Shown: one piece after another, positions 1-4,986 of the stretch
Numbering within the stretch: the first letter of the stretch is position 1
Layout: the number at the start of each line of letters is the position of its first letter
Assembly (NCBI GenBank): GCA_020346825.1
Contig: CP070791.1
Span: forward strand, 391,081-396,448
DNA: 5,368 nt
From: Candidatus Bathyarchaeota archaeon
GTDB lineage: Archaea > Thermoproteota > Bathyarchaeia > Bathyarchaeales > Bathyarchaeaceae
Direction: 5' to 3'
Program-made: the position numbers and the translations under genes
The notes under the pieces: generated by a model
What the model was told of the DNA's origin: nothing
Databases searched by the model: none
The model's input: the letters and a program-made list of their open reading frames with translations, nothing else

Positions 1-425
1 CGTCAATGTATGTTCCTTTAAGATAAGAAAAAATGGACGCATGATGAGCGTCTTTCACTCGCCAGAGTCAATTTACAATTTCATATGATGTTTATTTGAT
101 CATTCTAGGTTTTGTTTCTGGAGGCTCCTGCAATGCGCATACACAAGTCAAATTGTCCAAACCAGAACATTAGCGTTTAATGCGCTGCACGGACTCAAAT
201 CAGAACATGCAGATCTTCTCCTGGAGTTACTAGAATTATTCTCAACTCCACGCATAGTATGCCATTAGGAGAGAAAAGTCTCGAAACGATCTACTGAACG
301 CTATTGAATATTAGGGTTTTCGGCATTACTCCGCTACAACTCTCTCTTCCTAAGAAACAACAGCATCTGCTAGATTTGTGCGCGCAGCGCGCATCTGACG
401 TAGACTATCTGCATCTGACTCTTGC
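1..425. other. gene-free stretch downstream of the minus-strand block
   Basis: No intact gene of convincing length lies here on either strand, and I see no tRNA, rRNA or CRISPR-like structure. Three things can be seen. First, protein-like reading segments occur on the plus strand in three successive frames between about 182 and 435, interrupted by stops, which could be a decayed gene. Second, a perfect 7-bp inverted repeat around one A lies at 379-393, within 50 bases of the end of the neighbouring minus-strand gene. Third, the heptamer GCATCTG occurs at 363, 391 and 411; the last two copies share nine bases and lie exactly 20 bases apart. The first 85 bases are open in one plus frame, without recognisable similarity. 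Confidence 0.6.
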
Positions 426-438
426 TCAAGCTCGATAG
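182..438 (+). pseudogene. possible decayed coding remnant, three frames
   Basis: Three plus-strand segments read like ordinary helical protein but lie in different frames. Bases 182-268 give a segment containing HGLKSEHADLLLELLE and end at TAG. Bases 258-314 give YAIRREKSRNDLLNAIEY and end at TAG. Bases 298-438 give a segment containing LPKKQQHLLDLCAQRASD and end at TAG. Read in order with frame changes near 258 and 314, they could be the tail of one inactivated gene that ran convergently toward the gene at 426-842. I do not recognise a family. Chance open frames can look like this, so the call is weak. Confidence 0.2.
379..393. repeat. GC-rich inverted repeat TGCGCGC-A-GCGCGCA
   Basis: Two perfect 7-bp arms flank a single A. 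Folded as RNA this would make about six G-C-rich pairs around a three-base loop. It starts about 33 bases downstream of the stop of the minus-strand gene at 426-842, a position where a transcript end or a protein-binding palindrome could be expected. No U-run follows it on the minus strand, so it does not look like a standard terminator. Confidence 0.4.
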
Positions 439-842
439 GTTGGTTCGGACGGCTTTTTCTTGACTGGAGAAATCTGTGGGAGGGGAATGGGAGGAGGAAT
501 GTTCAAGCTTCTGCAAACAATTATCGATTCTAGAAATGCGACGTTGGATATAGATTGAACGATAATTGGTGGCGGAGGCTTCTTTTTTTTGTGCGTTTCG
601 TGAATCTGCTCAAGTTCATCCTTTGACCCGGTCACATGGCCCTTTCCTTTCAAGCTAATTTGAGCCACCGCAGGAGTGTAGTTTATGGTAAAAACAAAGG
701 GAACCTCCAGCATGCCTTCACGTTTCTCGTTGACTCCTACAACGTTTAGATTGGTGGCTACCTGAACTGGTGGAATAGGCTTTTCAATATCCCAAAAACG
801 CTCCGCAGAGATATTGTTCACAAAAACCCTTACTTGTACCAT
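426..842 (-). CDS. conserved-looking protein of unknown function (possibly SecB-like fold)
   Basis: This is a 138-residue soluble protein with no signal peptide or membrane helix. I do not recognise it with certainty. It begins VQVRVFVNNISAERF. A beta-rich middle follows (VPFVFTINYTPAVAQISLKG, residues 47-66), then a charged helix, then a KKKK-PPPP run (85-92). It ends with a predicted helix, NIPPPIPLP (114-122) and a lysine/proline tail. The strand-rich core followed by a helix and a proline motif recalls SecB-like proteins, some of which occur in archaea, but this is an impression of pattern and not an established match. The ATG is preceded by GAGGT at a spacing of six and by a TATA-like box. 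It follows rps27ae, where many archaea carry other genes such as kae1. The lysine run is encoded by an A8 tract. Confidence 0.75.
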   Translation of the reverse strand: MVQVRVFVNNISAERFWDIEKPIPPVQVATNLNVVGVNEKREGMLEVPFVFTINYTPAVAQISLKGKGHVTGSKDELEQIHETHKKKKPPPPIIVQSISNVAFLESIIVCRSLNIPPPIPLPQISPVKKKPSEPTYRA

Positions 843-848
843 ATCTGT

Positions 849-853
849 ACCTC
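849..853 (-). promoter_or_regulatory. Shine-Dalgarno GAGGT for the 426-842 gene
   Basis: GAGGT lies six bases before the ATG at 842. It supports this ATG as the start, and supports translation of the gene as a real protein. Confidence 0.6.
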
Positions 854-880
854 AACACCTGGGTCTATTAGAGAGTTGGG

Positions 881-890
881 ATTTAAGTAT
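881..890 (-). promoter_or_regulatory. TATA-like box upstream of the 426-842 gene
   Basis: On the minus strand the sequence reads ATACTTAAAT. Counting about 25 bases downstream from its centre gives a start near 860, which would leave a short leader containing the GAGGT motif. The box lies just after the rps27ae stop, so the gene may have its own transcript as well as read-through. Inferred from sequence only. Confidence 0.4.
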
Positions 891-893
891 GCA

Positions 894-1112
894 TCATGCG
901 CCCGTTTCAGTCTGTTTGTACCTTGTGAAGCCACAATGCCCGCAAGTGTAACGATCGGCATGACTAGCCATAAAGTAGCCTGACCCACATCGCTCGCAAG
1001 TGGGAAGTACTCTTTCGAGTTTTCGCTCATTAATTCTGTAGTAGGAGTGAACACCTTTTCTTCTTTTTTTTGCTTCTTTCTCTTCATTTTTTTCAGCTTC
1101 TTCTTCAGCCAC
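894..1112 (-). CDS. rps27ae: 30S ribosomal protein S27ae
   Basis: Small-subunit ribosomal protein of 72 residues, the archaeal counterpart of the ribosomal part of eukaryotic S27a (archaea lack the ubiquitin fusion). A zinc ribbon is visible: CERC at 39-42 and CGHC at 57-60. The VHSYYRI segment lies before it and FTRYKQ after it, as is usual in this family. The N-terminal 20 residues are an unusually acidic/lysine-rich stretch of AEEEAEKNEEKEAKK type. The start is GTG, three bases after the rps24e stop, with a strong GGAGG eight bases ahead. An ATG seven bases further upstream opens a different frame that stops after four codons and can be ruled out. The gene is almost certainly cotranscribed with rps24e. 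Confidence 0.95.
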   Translation of the reverse strand: MAEEEAEKNEEKEAKKRRKGVHSYYRINERKLERVLPTCERCGSGYFMASHADRYTCGHCGFTRYKQTETGA

Positions 1113-1115
1113 CGA

Positions 1116-1463
1116 TCATTCCTCCTTTTTTTCTTCTGGCTCTTTCGGTTTTTCTGGCGCTTGTGGCGTTTCTGACTGCTTCAGAGGCACATTTCTGGCC
1201 ACTATGTGTTTTGGCTCCACGAGTCTAGCTTGTTCAACGGAATCGTAGGCATTTGCCTTCCCAAAAGCGATTGTTGTTCCTGTTTTTGTTTCCATTTTTT
1301 TCACGTAGACTAATTCAAGATCAGTCTTTAAAAGGGTGGCAAGCTGTTTTCCGACCTCAAGACGAGATGGAGTCCCTCCTTTGTCTGCATGTTCAACTTG
1401 GAAGGTTACTTCCCTTTTCTTGAGCAAAGGATTGTGTTCTTTGGAAAGGATCTTAACCTTCAT
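1116..1463 (-). CDS. rps24e: 30S ribosomal protein S24e
   Basis: Small-subunit ribosomal protein of 115 residues. It opens MKVKILSKEHNPLLKKREV, the usual S24e beginning, where two strands precede a conserved NPLL(K)R element. It continues with the helix TPSRLEVGKQLATLL and then the characteristic TKTGTTIAFGKANAYDS segment (59-75). The last 20 residues are a low-complexity proline/lysine/glutamate tail, common in archaeal S24e and presumably disordered on the ribosome. The start is ATG with a GGAAG-type motif about eight bases upstream. The gap of 44 bases after the DUF359 gene contains no convincing promoter, so it is probably read from the rpo7 transcript. The codons for the tail also contain the ribosome-binding site of rps27ae. 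Confidence 0.95.
   Translation of the reverse strand: MKVKILSKEHNPLLKKREVTFQVEHADKGGTPSRLEVGKQLATLLKTDLELVYVKKMETKTGTTIAFGKANAYDSVEQARLVEPKHIVARNVPLKQSETPQAPEKPKEPEEKKEE
1121..1125 (-). promoter_or_regulatory. Shine-Dalgarno GGAGG deciding the rps27ae GTG start
   Basis: GGAGG lies inside the last codons of rps24e, eight bases before the GTG at 1112. It makes that GTG the best start of rps27ae and ties the translation of the two ribosomal proteins together. Confidence 0.75.
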
Positions 1464-1507
1464 TGATACACTTCCGTAGGCTTGTGATTTGACGTGTCTC
1501 CCTTACT

Positions 1508-2038
1508 TTAGTTTTTCGAAGGCAGTTCCATGGCATCCACTATGCGACGCACCCTTTCTCTTGTTCTTTCCGTGACTTTGACTACAACGATTCCTTGATA
1601 CGGTTGTCCATAAACTACAAAGGAGGTTTTGGGAGCACATAATACGGTCACAAGGGTAAGTAGATCTTCTTCGCCTTCGATCAGCACTTTTGTTCGTCCC
1701 CTTGCGCTTAACGCCTTTCTTATGACAATCCAAGCCTCTTCAGTCAAGGTTCCAGGAGGGTTTTTCAGATGCATAATTTGCTTTGCATCTACTGCAGCGG
1801 GCTGAACTGCAGCTCTCATAATCTTGCTGTCAATTATTAAGACTTGTGAAGAAATGTTGTGCTTCATCATATTGTTGGAAACTGCGTCACCCACGGAGAT
1901 AACCATTGACGGTTTTTCTTTTTCAATCAATTCTTTCAGCTTTTTCATAGTTTTGTCGGGTGAACCTCGAATCAACAGTCCCAAAGGTGCCTTCAGTTTC
2001 TTGCGTAGTGCAGGTGTGAGAAGATGTATTCTGCTCAC
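1508..2038 (-). CDS. GTP-dependent dephospho-CoA kinase (DUF359 family)
   Basis: Archaeal enzyme for the last step of coenzyme A synthesis: phosphorylation of dephospho-CoA at the ribose 3'-hydroxyl, using GTP in the characterised Thermococcus enzyme. It is unrelated to bacterial CoaE. The protein has 176 residues, a normal length. Family features in order are LTPALRKKLKAPLG (7-20), VISVGDAVS (46-54), LIIDSKIMR (67-75), NPPGT (93-97), IEGEEDLL (120-127) and VYGQPYQG (142-149). The acidic and lysine residues in these blocks are those expected to form the nucleotide/phosphate site. It abuts spt4 with no gap (TAG then GTG). The hexamer AGGTGA spans stop and start, so an ATA three codons downstream is a conceivable but unproven alternative start. 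The location in a transcription/translation cluster is typical of archaea. Confidence 0.9.
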   Translation of the reverse strand: MSRIHLLTPALRKKLKAPLGLLIRGSPDKTMKKLKELIEKEKPSMVISVGDAVSNNMMKHNISSQVLIIDSKIMRAAVQPAAVDAKQIMHLKNPPGTLTEEAWIVIRKALSARGRTKVLIEGEEDLLTLVTVLCAPKTSFVVYGQPYQGIVVVKVTERTRERVRRIVDAMELPSKN

Positions 2039-2224
2039 CTACCTTACGCGAAGCGCGTAGCGTCCCTTCTCCTTCACTTTCATTGCTTGTGCTATCGCTG
2101 ATCTTTCTGGATTTATTATTATCACTAAACCAGTGAAGTCGTCGCTTAGGCTGGTAGCTTTGCAACGTGGACAAACGGGCTTATAGGAGATAAGGTGGCA
2201 CTCTCGACAAGCTTTTTCGTTCAT
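2039..2224 (-). CDS. spt4: transcription elongation factor Spt4 (RpoE2/RpoE'')
   Basis: Zinc-ribbon protein of 61 residues that pairs with Spt5 and keeps RNA polymerase processive by closing over the cleft. Cysteines sit at 6 and 9 (CREC) and at 18 and 21 (CPRC). The core SLSDDFTGLVIIINPERSAI matches the family pattern, with F31 where many homologues have tryptophan. A longer open frame continues upstream inside rpo7, but its basic N-terminus is not family-like. The internal ATG is preferred because it overlaps the rpo7 stop as ATGA and has GGGAG nine bases ahead. Spt4 next to Rpo7 is the standard archaeal arrangement, and both are translated from one message. The final codons contain a perfect short hairpin (2045-2059). 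Confidence 0.93.
   Translation of the reverse strand: MNEKACRECHLISYKPVCPRCKATSLSDDFTGLVIIINPERSAIAQAMKVKEKGRYALRVR
2045..2059. repeat. inverted repeat TACGCG-AAG-CGCGTA at the end of spt4
   Basis: A perfect 6-bp stem with a three-base loop lies in the last codons of spt4, ending seven bases before the GTG of the DUF359 gene. In the minus-strand transcript it would form just upstream of the coupled stop/start and could affect initiation. The codons are also a simple encoding of RYALRV, so it may be incidental. Confidence 0.35.
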
Positions 2225-2826
2225 GTTTCGGAGCTCCCGGATTTTTCGGTTTCTTTTGTTTTTGTAACTTCGCCTTCCTCGATTTTTCTTACTTCCTTCC
2301 CGATCCATTCAATCTTTCCAAGAAAGGGTTGTCTGGCAGTTACACCTATCTTCCCAGAACTTCCTCCACGGCCGAGAGAAACAGCGGTTATTCGAACTCT
2401 CACCCGGTCTCCGGTTGTGAGTTTTCTCTTTGTTTCTTTACCCATAAGCACACCTTGCCTCTCATCATGGGAAATGTAGTCATCCATAAGTTGAGATACG
2501 TGAAGTAGAGCATCCACTGGTCCTATGCGGATGAAGGCTCCGAAATCAGCTATTTCAACTACCTCTCCTTCAACAATCTCTTGTATCTTTGGAAAGAACG
2601 CGAGAAGAGAGAACTCGACTTTGTGAAAGGTCGCTCCATCTCCAGGAATGATCTTGCCAAAAGCGTCAACTTTGATCTTGGTCACAGCTATGACATAGCC
2701 AAGCTCTTCGTCGACCATGCCCTCATATTTTGTCTTCAATTGTTCGTAGCCCACGGTATCGATAGCCTCCCCAAACTTTTTTGGTGGTATGCGAATGGTG
2801 TCTTCCAAAGTAACTAGCTTGAACAA
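2221..2826 (-). CDS. rpo7: RNA polymerase subunit Rpo7/RpoE1 (Rpb7 homologue)
   Basis: Stalk subunit that pairs with Rpo4, helps open-complex formation and binds nascent RNA. The N-terminal tip domain is seen in FKLVTLEDTIRIPP through KYEGMVDEELGYVIAVTKI, and the S1/OB domain from about VEGEVVEIADFGAFIRIGPVDALLHVS to IGVTARQPFLG. A charged tail rich in K/E/T and serine follows. From TTG at 2826 the protein has 201 residues and begins MFKLVTLED, like the MYKL/MYKI start of known archaeal Rpo7. AGGTGA lies five bases before this TTG. A GTG nine bases upstream (2835) would add three residues, but it lies inside that AGGTGA motif. The stop overlaps the spt4 ATG. A TATA-like box upstream suggests this is the first gene of its transcript. 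Confidence 0.93.
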   Translation of the reverse strand: MFKLVTLEDTIRIPPKKFGEAIDTVGYEQLKTKYEGMVDEELGYVIAVTKIKVDAFGKIIPGDGATFHKVEFSLLAFFPKIQEIVEGEVVEIADFGAFIRIGPVDALLHVSQLMDDYISHDERQGVLMGKETKRKLTTGDRVRVRITAVSLGRGGSSGKIGVTARQPFLGKIEWIGKEVRKIEEGEVTKTKETEKSGSSET

Positions 2827-2831
2827 ACGAC

Positions 2832-2837
2832 TCACCT
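2832..2837 (-). promoter_or_regulatory. Shine-Dalgarno AGGTGA for rpo7, overlapping an alternative GTG
   Basis: AGGTGA is a six-base complement to the archaeal 16S 3' end. It lies five bases before TTG (2826) and contains the competing GTG (2835-2833). If used as ribosome-binding site it favours TTG; if the message is nearly leaderless, GTG could be used. Confidence 0.5.
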
Positions 2838-2864
2838 GATCCTATTGATGGTTCTCAAGATTGT

Positions 2865-2874
2865 TTTTAATATA
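2865..2874 (-). promoter_or_regulatory. TATA-like box of the rpo7-spt4-DUF359-rps24e-rps27ae unit
   Basis: The minus strand reads TATATTAAAA, followed by more A residues, in a 97-base gap after the PIN gene. A start about 25 bases downstream (near 2845) would give a short leader that still contains AGGTGA. This fits an internal promoter that splits the cluster after the PIN gene. Confidence 0.5.
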
Positions 2875-2894
2875 TGCCCCTCCGTCCGCTACTT

Positions 2895-2925
2895 GGGGTT
2901 GTGCCTTCAATTAAGTGACAGCCCC
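2895..2925 (+). repeat. imperfect hairpin between the PIN gene and rpo7
   Basis: GGGGTTGT (2895-2902) can pair with ACAGCCCC (2918-2925) around a 15-base loop, with one T-G wobble on the plus strand and one C-A mismatch on the minus strand. It begins 11 bases past the PIN stop in minus-strand reading. It could mark the 3' end of that message, but no U-run follows and it is weaker in the transcribed sense. Confidence 0.2.
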
Positions 2926-2935
2926 ATTTATAAGA

Positions 2936-3352
2936 CTATACTCTTCCATCTGATTCTAAACGACGCCGCTGCCTCATAAAGACGACTGGGACTTCCAGCT
3001 TCCTTAGTCTTTTTCTAAGCTCACGATCGTTTGTCGCAACAAGACACTTCCACTTCGCTGCCAACCTGACAACTACGTCATCATGGGTCTCCCTTGGACC
3101 TCTTTCAACATTTACTAGACGACATCTTTCGGCAAGTTTAAGCCCTAAGGAAGTTTGTTGACGTGTTTTGGGAGAACCCTTCTCAGCTAGTCTTTGAAGC
3201 TCCTTCAGTGTTGGTGAGAGAAGAATGGGATCAAACCTTTTGTTTAGGAGATTGGCCATTTCTTCGAATATGTCAAGCTGAAATTGCGCAGGAATAAGAA
3301 AGAAGTTCGAGTCAAAAATTATTTGCACCGTTTCTTTTCTACTTGCTCGCAA
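2936..3352 (-). CDS. PIN-domain protein, Fcf1/Utp24-like
   Basis: Predicted single-domain PIN ribonuclease-like protein of 138 residues. The acidic metal-site residues are visible: D14 in IIFDSNFF, E51 in LKELQRL, D91/D92 in THDDVVV, and D109 in VATNDRELRKRL. The end VVFMRQRRRLE matches the closing strand of the archaeal Fcf1/Utp24-like group. In eukaryotes those homologues cut pre-18S rRNA, so an rRNA-processing role is likely by family and by the ribosomal gene neighbourhood. Free-standing VapC toxins are the main alternative, but no antitoxin gene lies beside it. The TTG start has GGAGG 11 bases upstream, rather distant. A GTG at 3328 would give MQIIFDSNFF, which resembles related proteins, but has only a weak binding motif. 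A TATA-like box precedes the gene. Confidence 0.88.
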   Translation of the reverse strand: MRASRKETVQIIFDSNFFLIPAQFQLDIFEEMANLLNKRFDPILLSPTLKELQRLAEKGSPKTRQQTSLGLKLAERCRLVNVERGPRETHDDVVVRLAAKWKCLVATNDRELRKRLRKLEVPVVFMRQRRRLESDGRV

Positions 3353-3380
3353 ATTTTCGCTCTGCCTCCAAACAATCGTG

Positions 3381-3390
3381 TATTTAAATA
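3381..3390 (-). promoter_or_regulatory. TATA-like box TATTTAAATA for the PIN gene
   Basis: TATTTAAATA is a perfect palindrome and so reads the same on both strands. On the minus strand it lies about 29 bases upstream of the TTG at 3352, close to the spacing for a nearly leaderless message. A second box for the opposite gene lies 11 bases away. Inferred from sequence. Confidence 0.45.
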
Positions 3391-3401
3391 TGTAGCGAAT
3401 C

Positions 3402-3410
3402 CTATTTAAT
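3402..3410 (+). promoter_or_regulatory. TATA-like box CTATTTAAT for the small membrane protein gene
   Basis: CTATTTAAT ends 29 bases before the ATG at 3440. A start about 25 bases downstream of its centre, near 3431, would leave a leader of roughly nine bases. This supports the plus-strand gene as expressed, and makes 3353-3439 a divergent promoter region. Confidence 0.45.
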
Positions 3411-3439
3411 CTCGTAACAAAATAGAGAGTGGCGACTAA

Positions 3440-3649
3440 ATGAAAGTACAGTATCTAATGAAAAGAATAGAATATCTCCTTCTAACCCTGTTTATGATAG
3501 TTCTTCTGGCTGCAATAGTCTTCGGCTTGGTCTTGAAGATGCAGGAGATTTCGCTTGTGTTAATATTCATAGACTTTCCTTTAGCGTTGGTAATCGCAGT
3601 TTTCGCTAGCCTAGGCATTCGAGAGGAAGAAGAAGCAAAACAGTTCTAG
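3440..3649 (+). CDS. small two-helix membrane protein of unknown function
   Basis: This is a 69-residue protein I do not recognise. Residues 10-33 (from IEYLLLTLFMIVLLAAIVFG) and about 38-59 (LVLIFIDFPLALVIAVFASL) are two clear membrane helices joined by a short KMQEI link. The N-terminus is basic (KVQYLMKR) and the C-terminus acidic (REEEEAKQF), so by the positive-inside rule the basic N-terminus would be cytoplasmic. It is the only plus-strand gene inside an otherwise minus-strand conserved block. It is divergent from the PIN gene and convergent with aIF2 gamma. A TATA-like box stands at the right distance, but only a weak GAGTGG-type binding motif precedes the ATG. ATG at 3458 is a second possible start. 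Membrane-helix coding of this quality, together with a promoter, argues for a real gene. Confidence 0.6.
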   Translation: MKVQYLMKRIEYLLLTLFMIVLLAAIVFGLVLKMQEISLVLIFIDFPLALVIAVFASLGIREEEEAKQF

Positions 3650-3735
3650 ATTTCCCGCTACCCTTATGATTGCTGAAGGATAAGAACTTGTAAGCAAAAC
3701 TCTCCAACAATATACCGATTTGTAGATTCTGCTAG

Positions 3736-4947
3736 TTATTCTCTTATTGTTCCGTACCCGATTAGACGCCATCTGCCAGCGATTTTTCTGCTCATAGCTG
3801 CTCTGGAGTTTTCTTCGGCGCAAACAGGCCTCATCAACTGAAGAGTGATGACATCTTTTTTCATGGATACAACGCTTCCGACTGTTATGGCTGTTCCAAC
3901 ATCAAGGAGAAGACGTTCGCCCTTGTTTACTCTGTCAACTTCTAGAAGCTCTTTGGTTCCTATAGCCCTCTTGAAGAGGTGAGTGTCCAATATTAGTTCA
4001 GATCGATTTGGCGGTAGCTTGTCCGGTTTGCCCACCAGATTTCCTATGAGACCATCTGCTTTAGTTAAAGATGGATCTAAGAGGGTTCCCACAGCTACTA
4101 AGCCTCCGCTTTGAGCTTCCTTGACCGGTCTTCCGCCTGCGTGTAGGCTTACAGTCTCGGTGAAAAGGGGTTCATAGAACGTTTTCCCATGTTTTTCCAC
4201 TCTAATTCCCGGACGAATCTCGATCTCGTCTCCAGTTTTGAACTTTCCCTGAAGGATGCTGCCTCCAATGACTCCTCCTACCAGTTTCTCCACAGGATTT
4301 CCGGGTTTGTTCACGTCGAAGGAGCGTACAACATACATTCTAGGAGGTTTGTTTGGATCCCGACTGGGAGTGGGAATGTTTTCTTGTAGTGCTTGGAGAA
4401 CTACGTCGATGTTCACTGAGTGTTGGGCGGAAATTGGAATGATGGGTGCGCCTTCGGCCCCGGTTCCCCTTACAAACTCAGCTATTTCCTTATGGCTCTC
4501 TAACGCTCGTTTTTCATTTACTACATCAATTTTGTTTTGGGTGACTATAAGGTTCTTGACTCCTGCCATCTGGATGGCTGCTAAATGTTCCCGGGTTTGG
4601 GGCTGTGGACACGGTTCGTCGGCTGCTATGACTAGGATGGCGCCGTCCATGACCGCTGCTCCAGAAAGCATAGTTGCCATGAGTGCTTCATGACCGGGAG
4701 CATCCACAAAACTGACTGCCCGAATGAACTCGCCTGGGGCACCACATTGGGGGCAGGTAGACTCGGTAGAGTAGGATTGTGGAGGTTCACATTTGGGGCA
4801 CTTGTATATGGAGGCATCCGCATAACCAAGCTTTATGGTTATACCTCGCTTTAGCTCCTCACTATGTCTAGCTGCCCAAACTCCGGTTATCGCTTCTACC
4901 AGAGTTGTTTTTCCATGATCTACATGCCCAATGGTCCCAATGTTCAC
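3736..4947 (-). CDS. eif2g: translation initiation factor aIF2 subunit gamma
   Basis: GTPase subunit of the heterotrimeric factor that carries initiator Met-tRNA to the archaeal small ribosomal subunit. From the GTG at 4947, motifs are: P-loop GHVDHGKT (7-14), switch 1 RGITIKLGYAD (34-44), zinc knuckle C50/C53 and C65/C68, DAPGH (82-86), NKID (138-141), SAQ (173-175), then the two beta-barrel domains. These include SFDVNKPG, GGVIGGSI, GGLVAVGTLLDPSLTKAD and the terminal SRKIAGRWRLIGYG. It is complete at the C-terminus, and the 403 residues are slightly shorter than the usual 410-415. The GTG corresponds to the V of the family motif QPEVNIG, and QPE is encoded in frame just upstream, so the true start is probably further upstream although no ATG, GTG or TTG is available there. 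It has no motif before GTG resembling a ribosome-binding site. Confidence 0.97.
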   Translation of the reverse strand: MNIGTIGHVDHGKTTLVEAITGVWAARHSEELKRGITIKLGYADASIYKCPKCEPPQSYSTESTCPQCGAPGEFIRAVSFVDAPGHEALMATMLSGAAVMDGAILVIAADEPCPQPQTREHLAAIQMAGVKNLIVTQNKIDVVNEKRALESHKEIAEFVRGTGAEGAPIIPISAQHSVNIDVVLQALQENIPTPSRDPNKPPRMYVVRSFDVNKPGNPVEKLVGGVIGGSILQGKFKTGDEIEIRPGIRVEKHGKTFYEPLFTETVSLHAGGRPVKEAQSGGLVAVGTLLDPSLTKADGLIGNLVGKPDKLPPNRSELILDTHLFKRAIGTKELLEVDRVNKGERLLLDVGTAITVGSVVSMKKDVITLQLMRPVCAEENSRAAMSRKIAGRWRLIGYGTIRE

Positions 4948-4986
4948 TTCTGGTTGGCTAGATAATGTTTTCTTTTTCTTCGGAAT
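4948..4986 (-). other. in-frame N-terminal extension of aIF2 gamma with no canonical start
   Basis: Thirteen codons continue the aIF2 gamma frame upstream of the GTG, reading I-PKKKKTLSSQPE, and are preceded by AAC and a TGA stop (4992-4990). SQPE followed by VNIG is the family's conserved N-terminal sequence, so this stretch is very likely translated. The only near-start codon is ATT at 4986. GGAG lies nine bases ahead of that ATT, which would give 416 residues, a typical length. The alternative is an ATG at 4993 in another frame (MKHSEEKENII, then stop) joined by a one-base frame change in the A-rich stretch 4967-4980, either real or a sequencing error. Confidence 0.6.

Noticed and set aside
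41..47. ATGATGA matching the C box of C/D guide RNAs, plus strand
   Set aside because: No CTGA box D or D' follows within about 80 bases, and no flanking terminal stem is visible.
120..180. GGAGG eight bases before an ATG opening a 15-codon frame (133-180), overlapping another ATG as TAATG
   Set aside because: The peptide (MRIHKSNCPNQNISV) is very short and unlike anything I know, and the next frame stops after 17 codons; a chance motif is more likely.
830..1087. Minus-strand open frame of 85 codons overlapping rps27ae
   Set aside because: It reads through rps27ae in another frame; the zinc ribbon and the ribosome-binding site support rps27ae.
2225..2308. Longer N-terminus for Spt4 inside rpo7
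   Set aside because: The added residues are basic and low-complexity, come from the rpo7 C-terminal coding region in another frame, and the internal ATG overlaps the rpo7 stop as ATGA.
2936..3352. PIN gene as a VapC toxin of a toxin-antitoxin pair
   Set aside because: No small antitoxin-like gene overlaps or precedes it; the sequence ending and the ribosomal/transcription neighbourhood fit the Fcf1/Utp24-like housekeeping group better.
3650..3735. Terminator between the convergent membrane-protein and aIF2 gamma genes
   Set aside because: The 86 bases contain no long T-run on either strand and no strong stem, so no terminator can be supported.
4256..4693. Plus-strand open frame of 145 codons opposite aIF2 gamma
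   Set aside because: It lies wholly antisense to a highly conserved GTPase gene, and its translation looks like antisense composition without family motifs.
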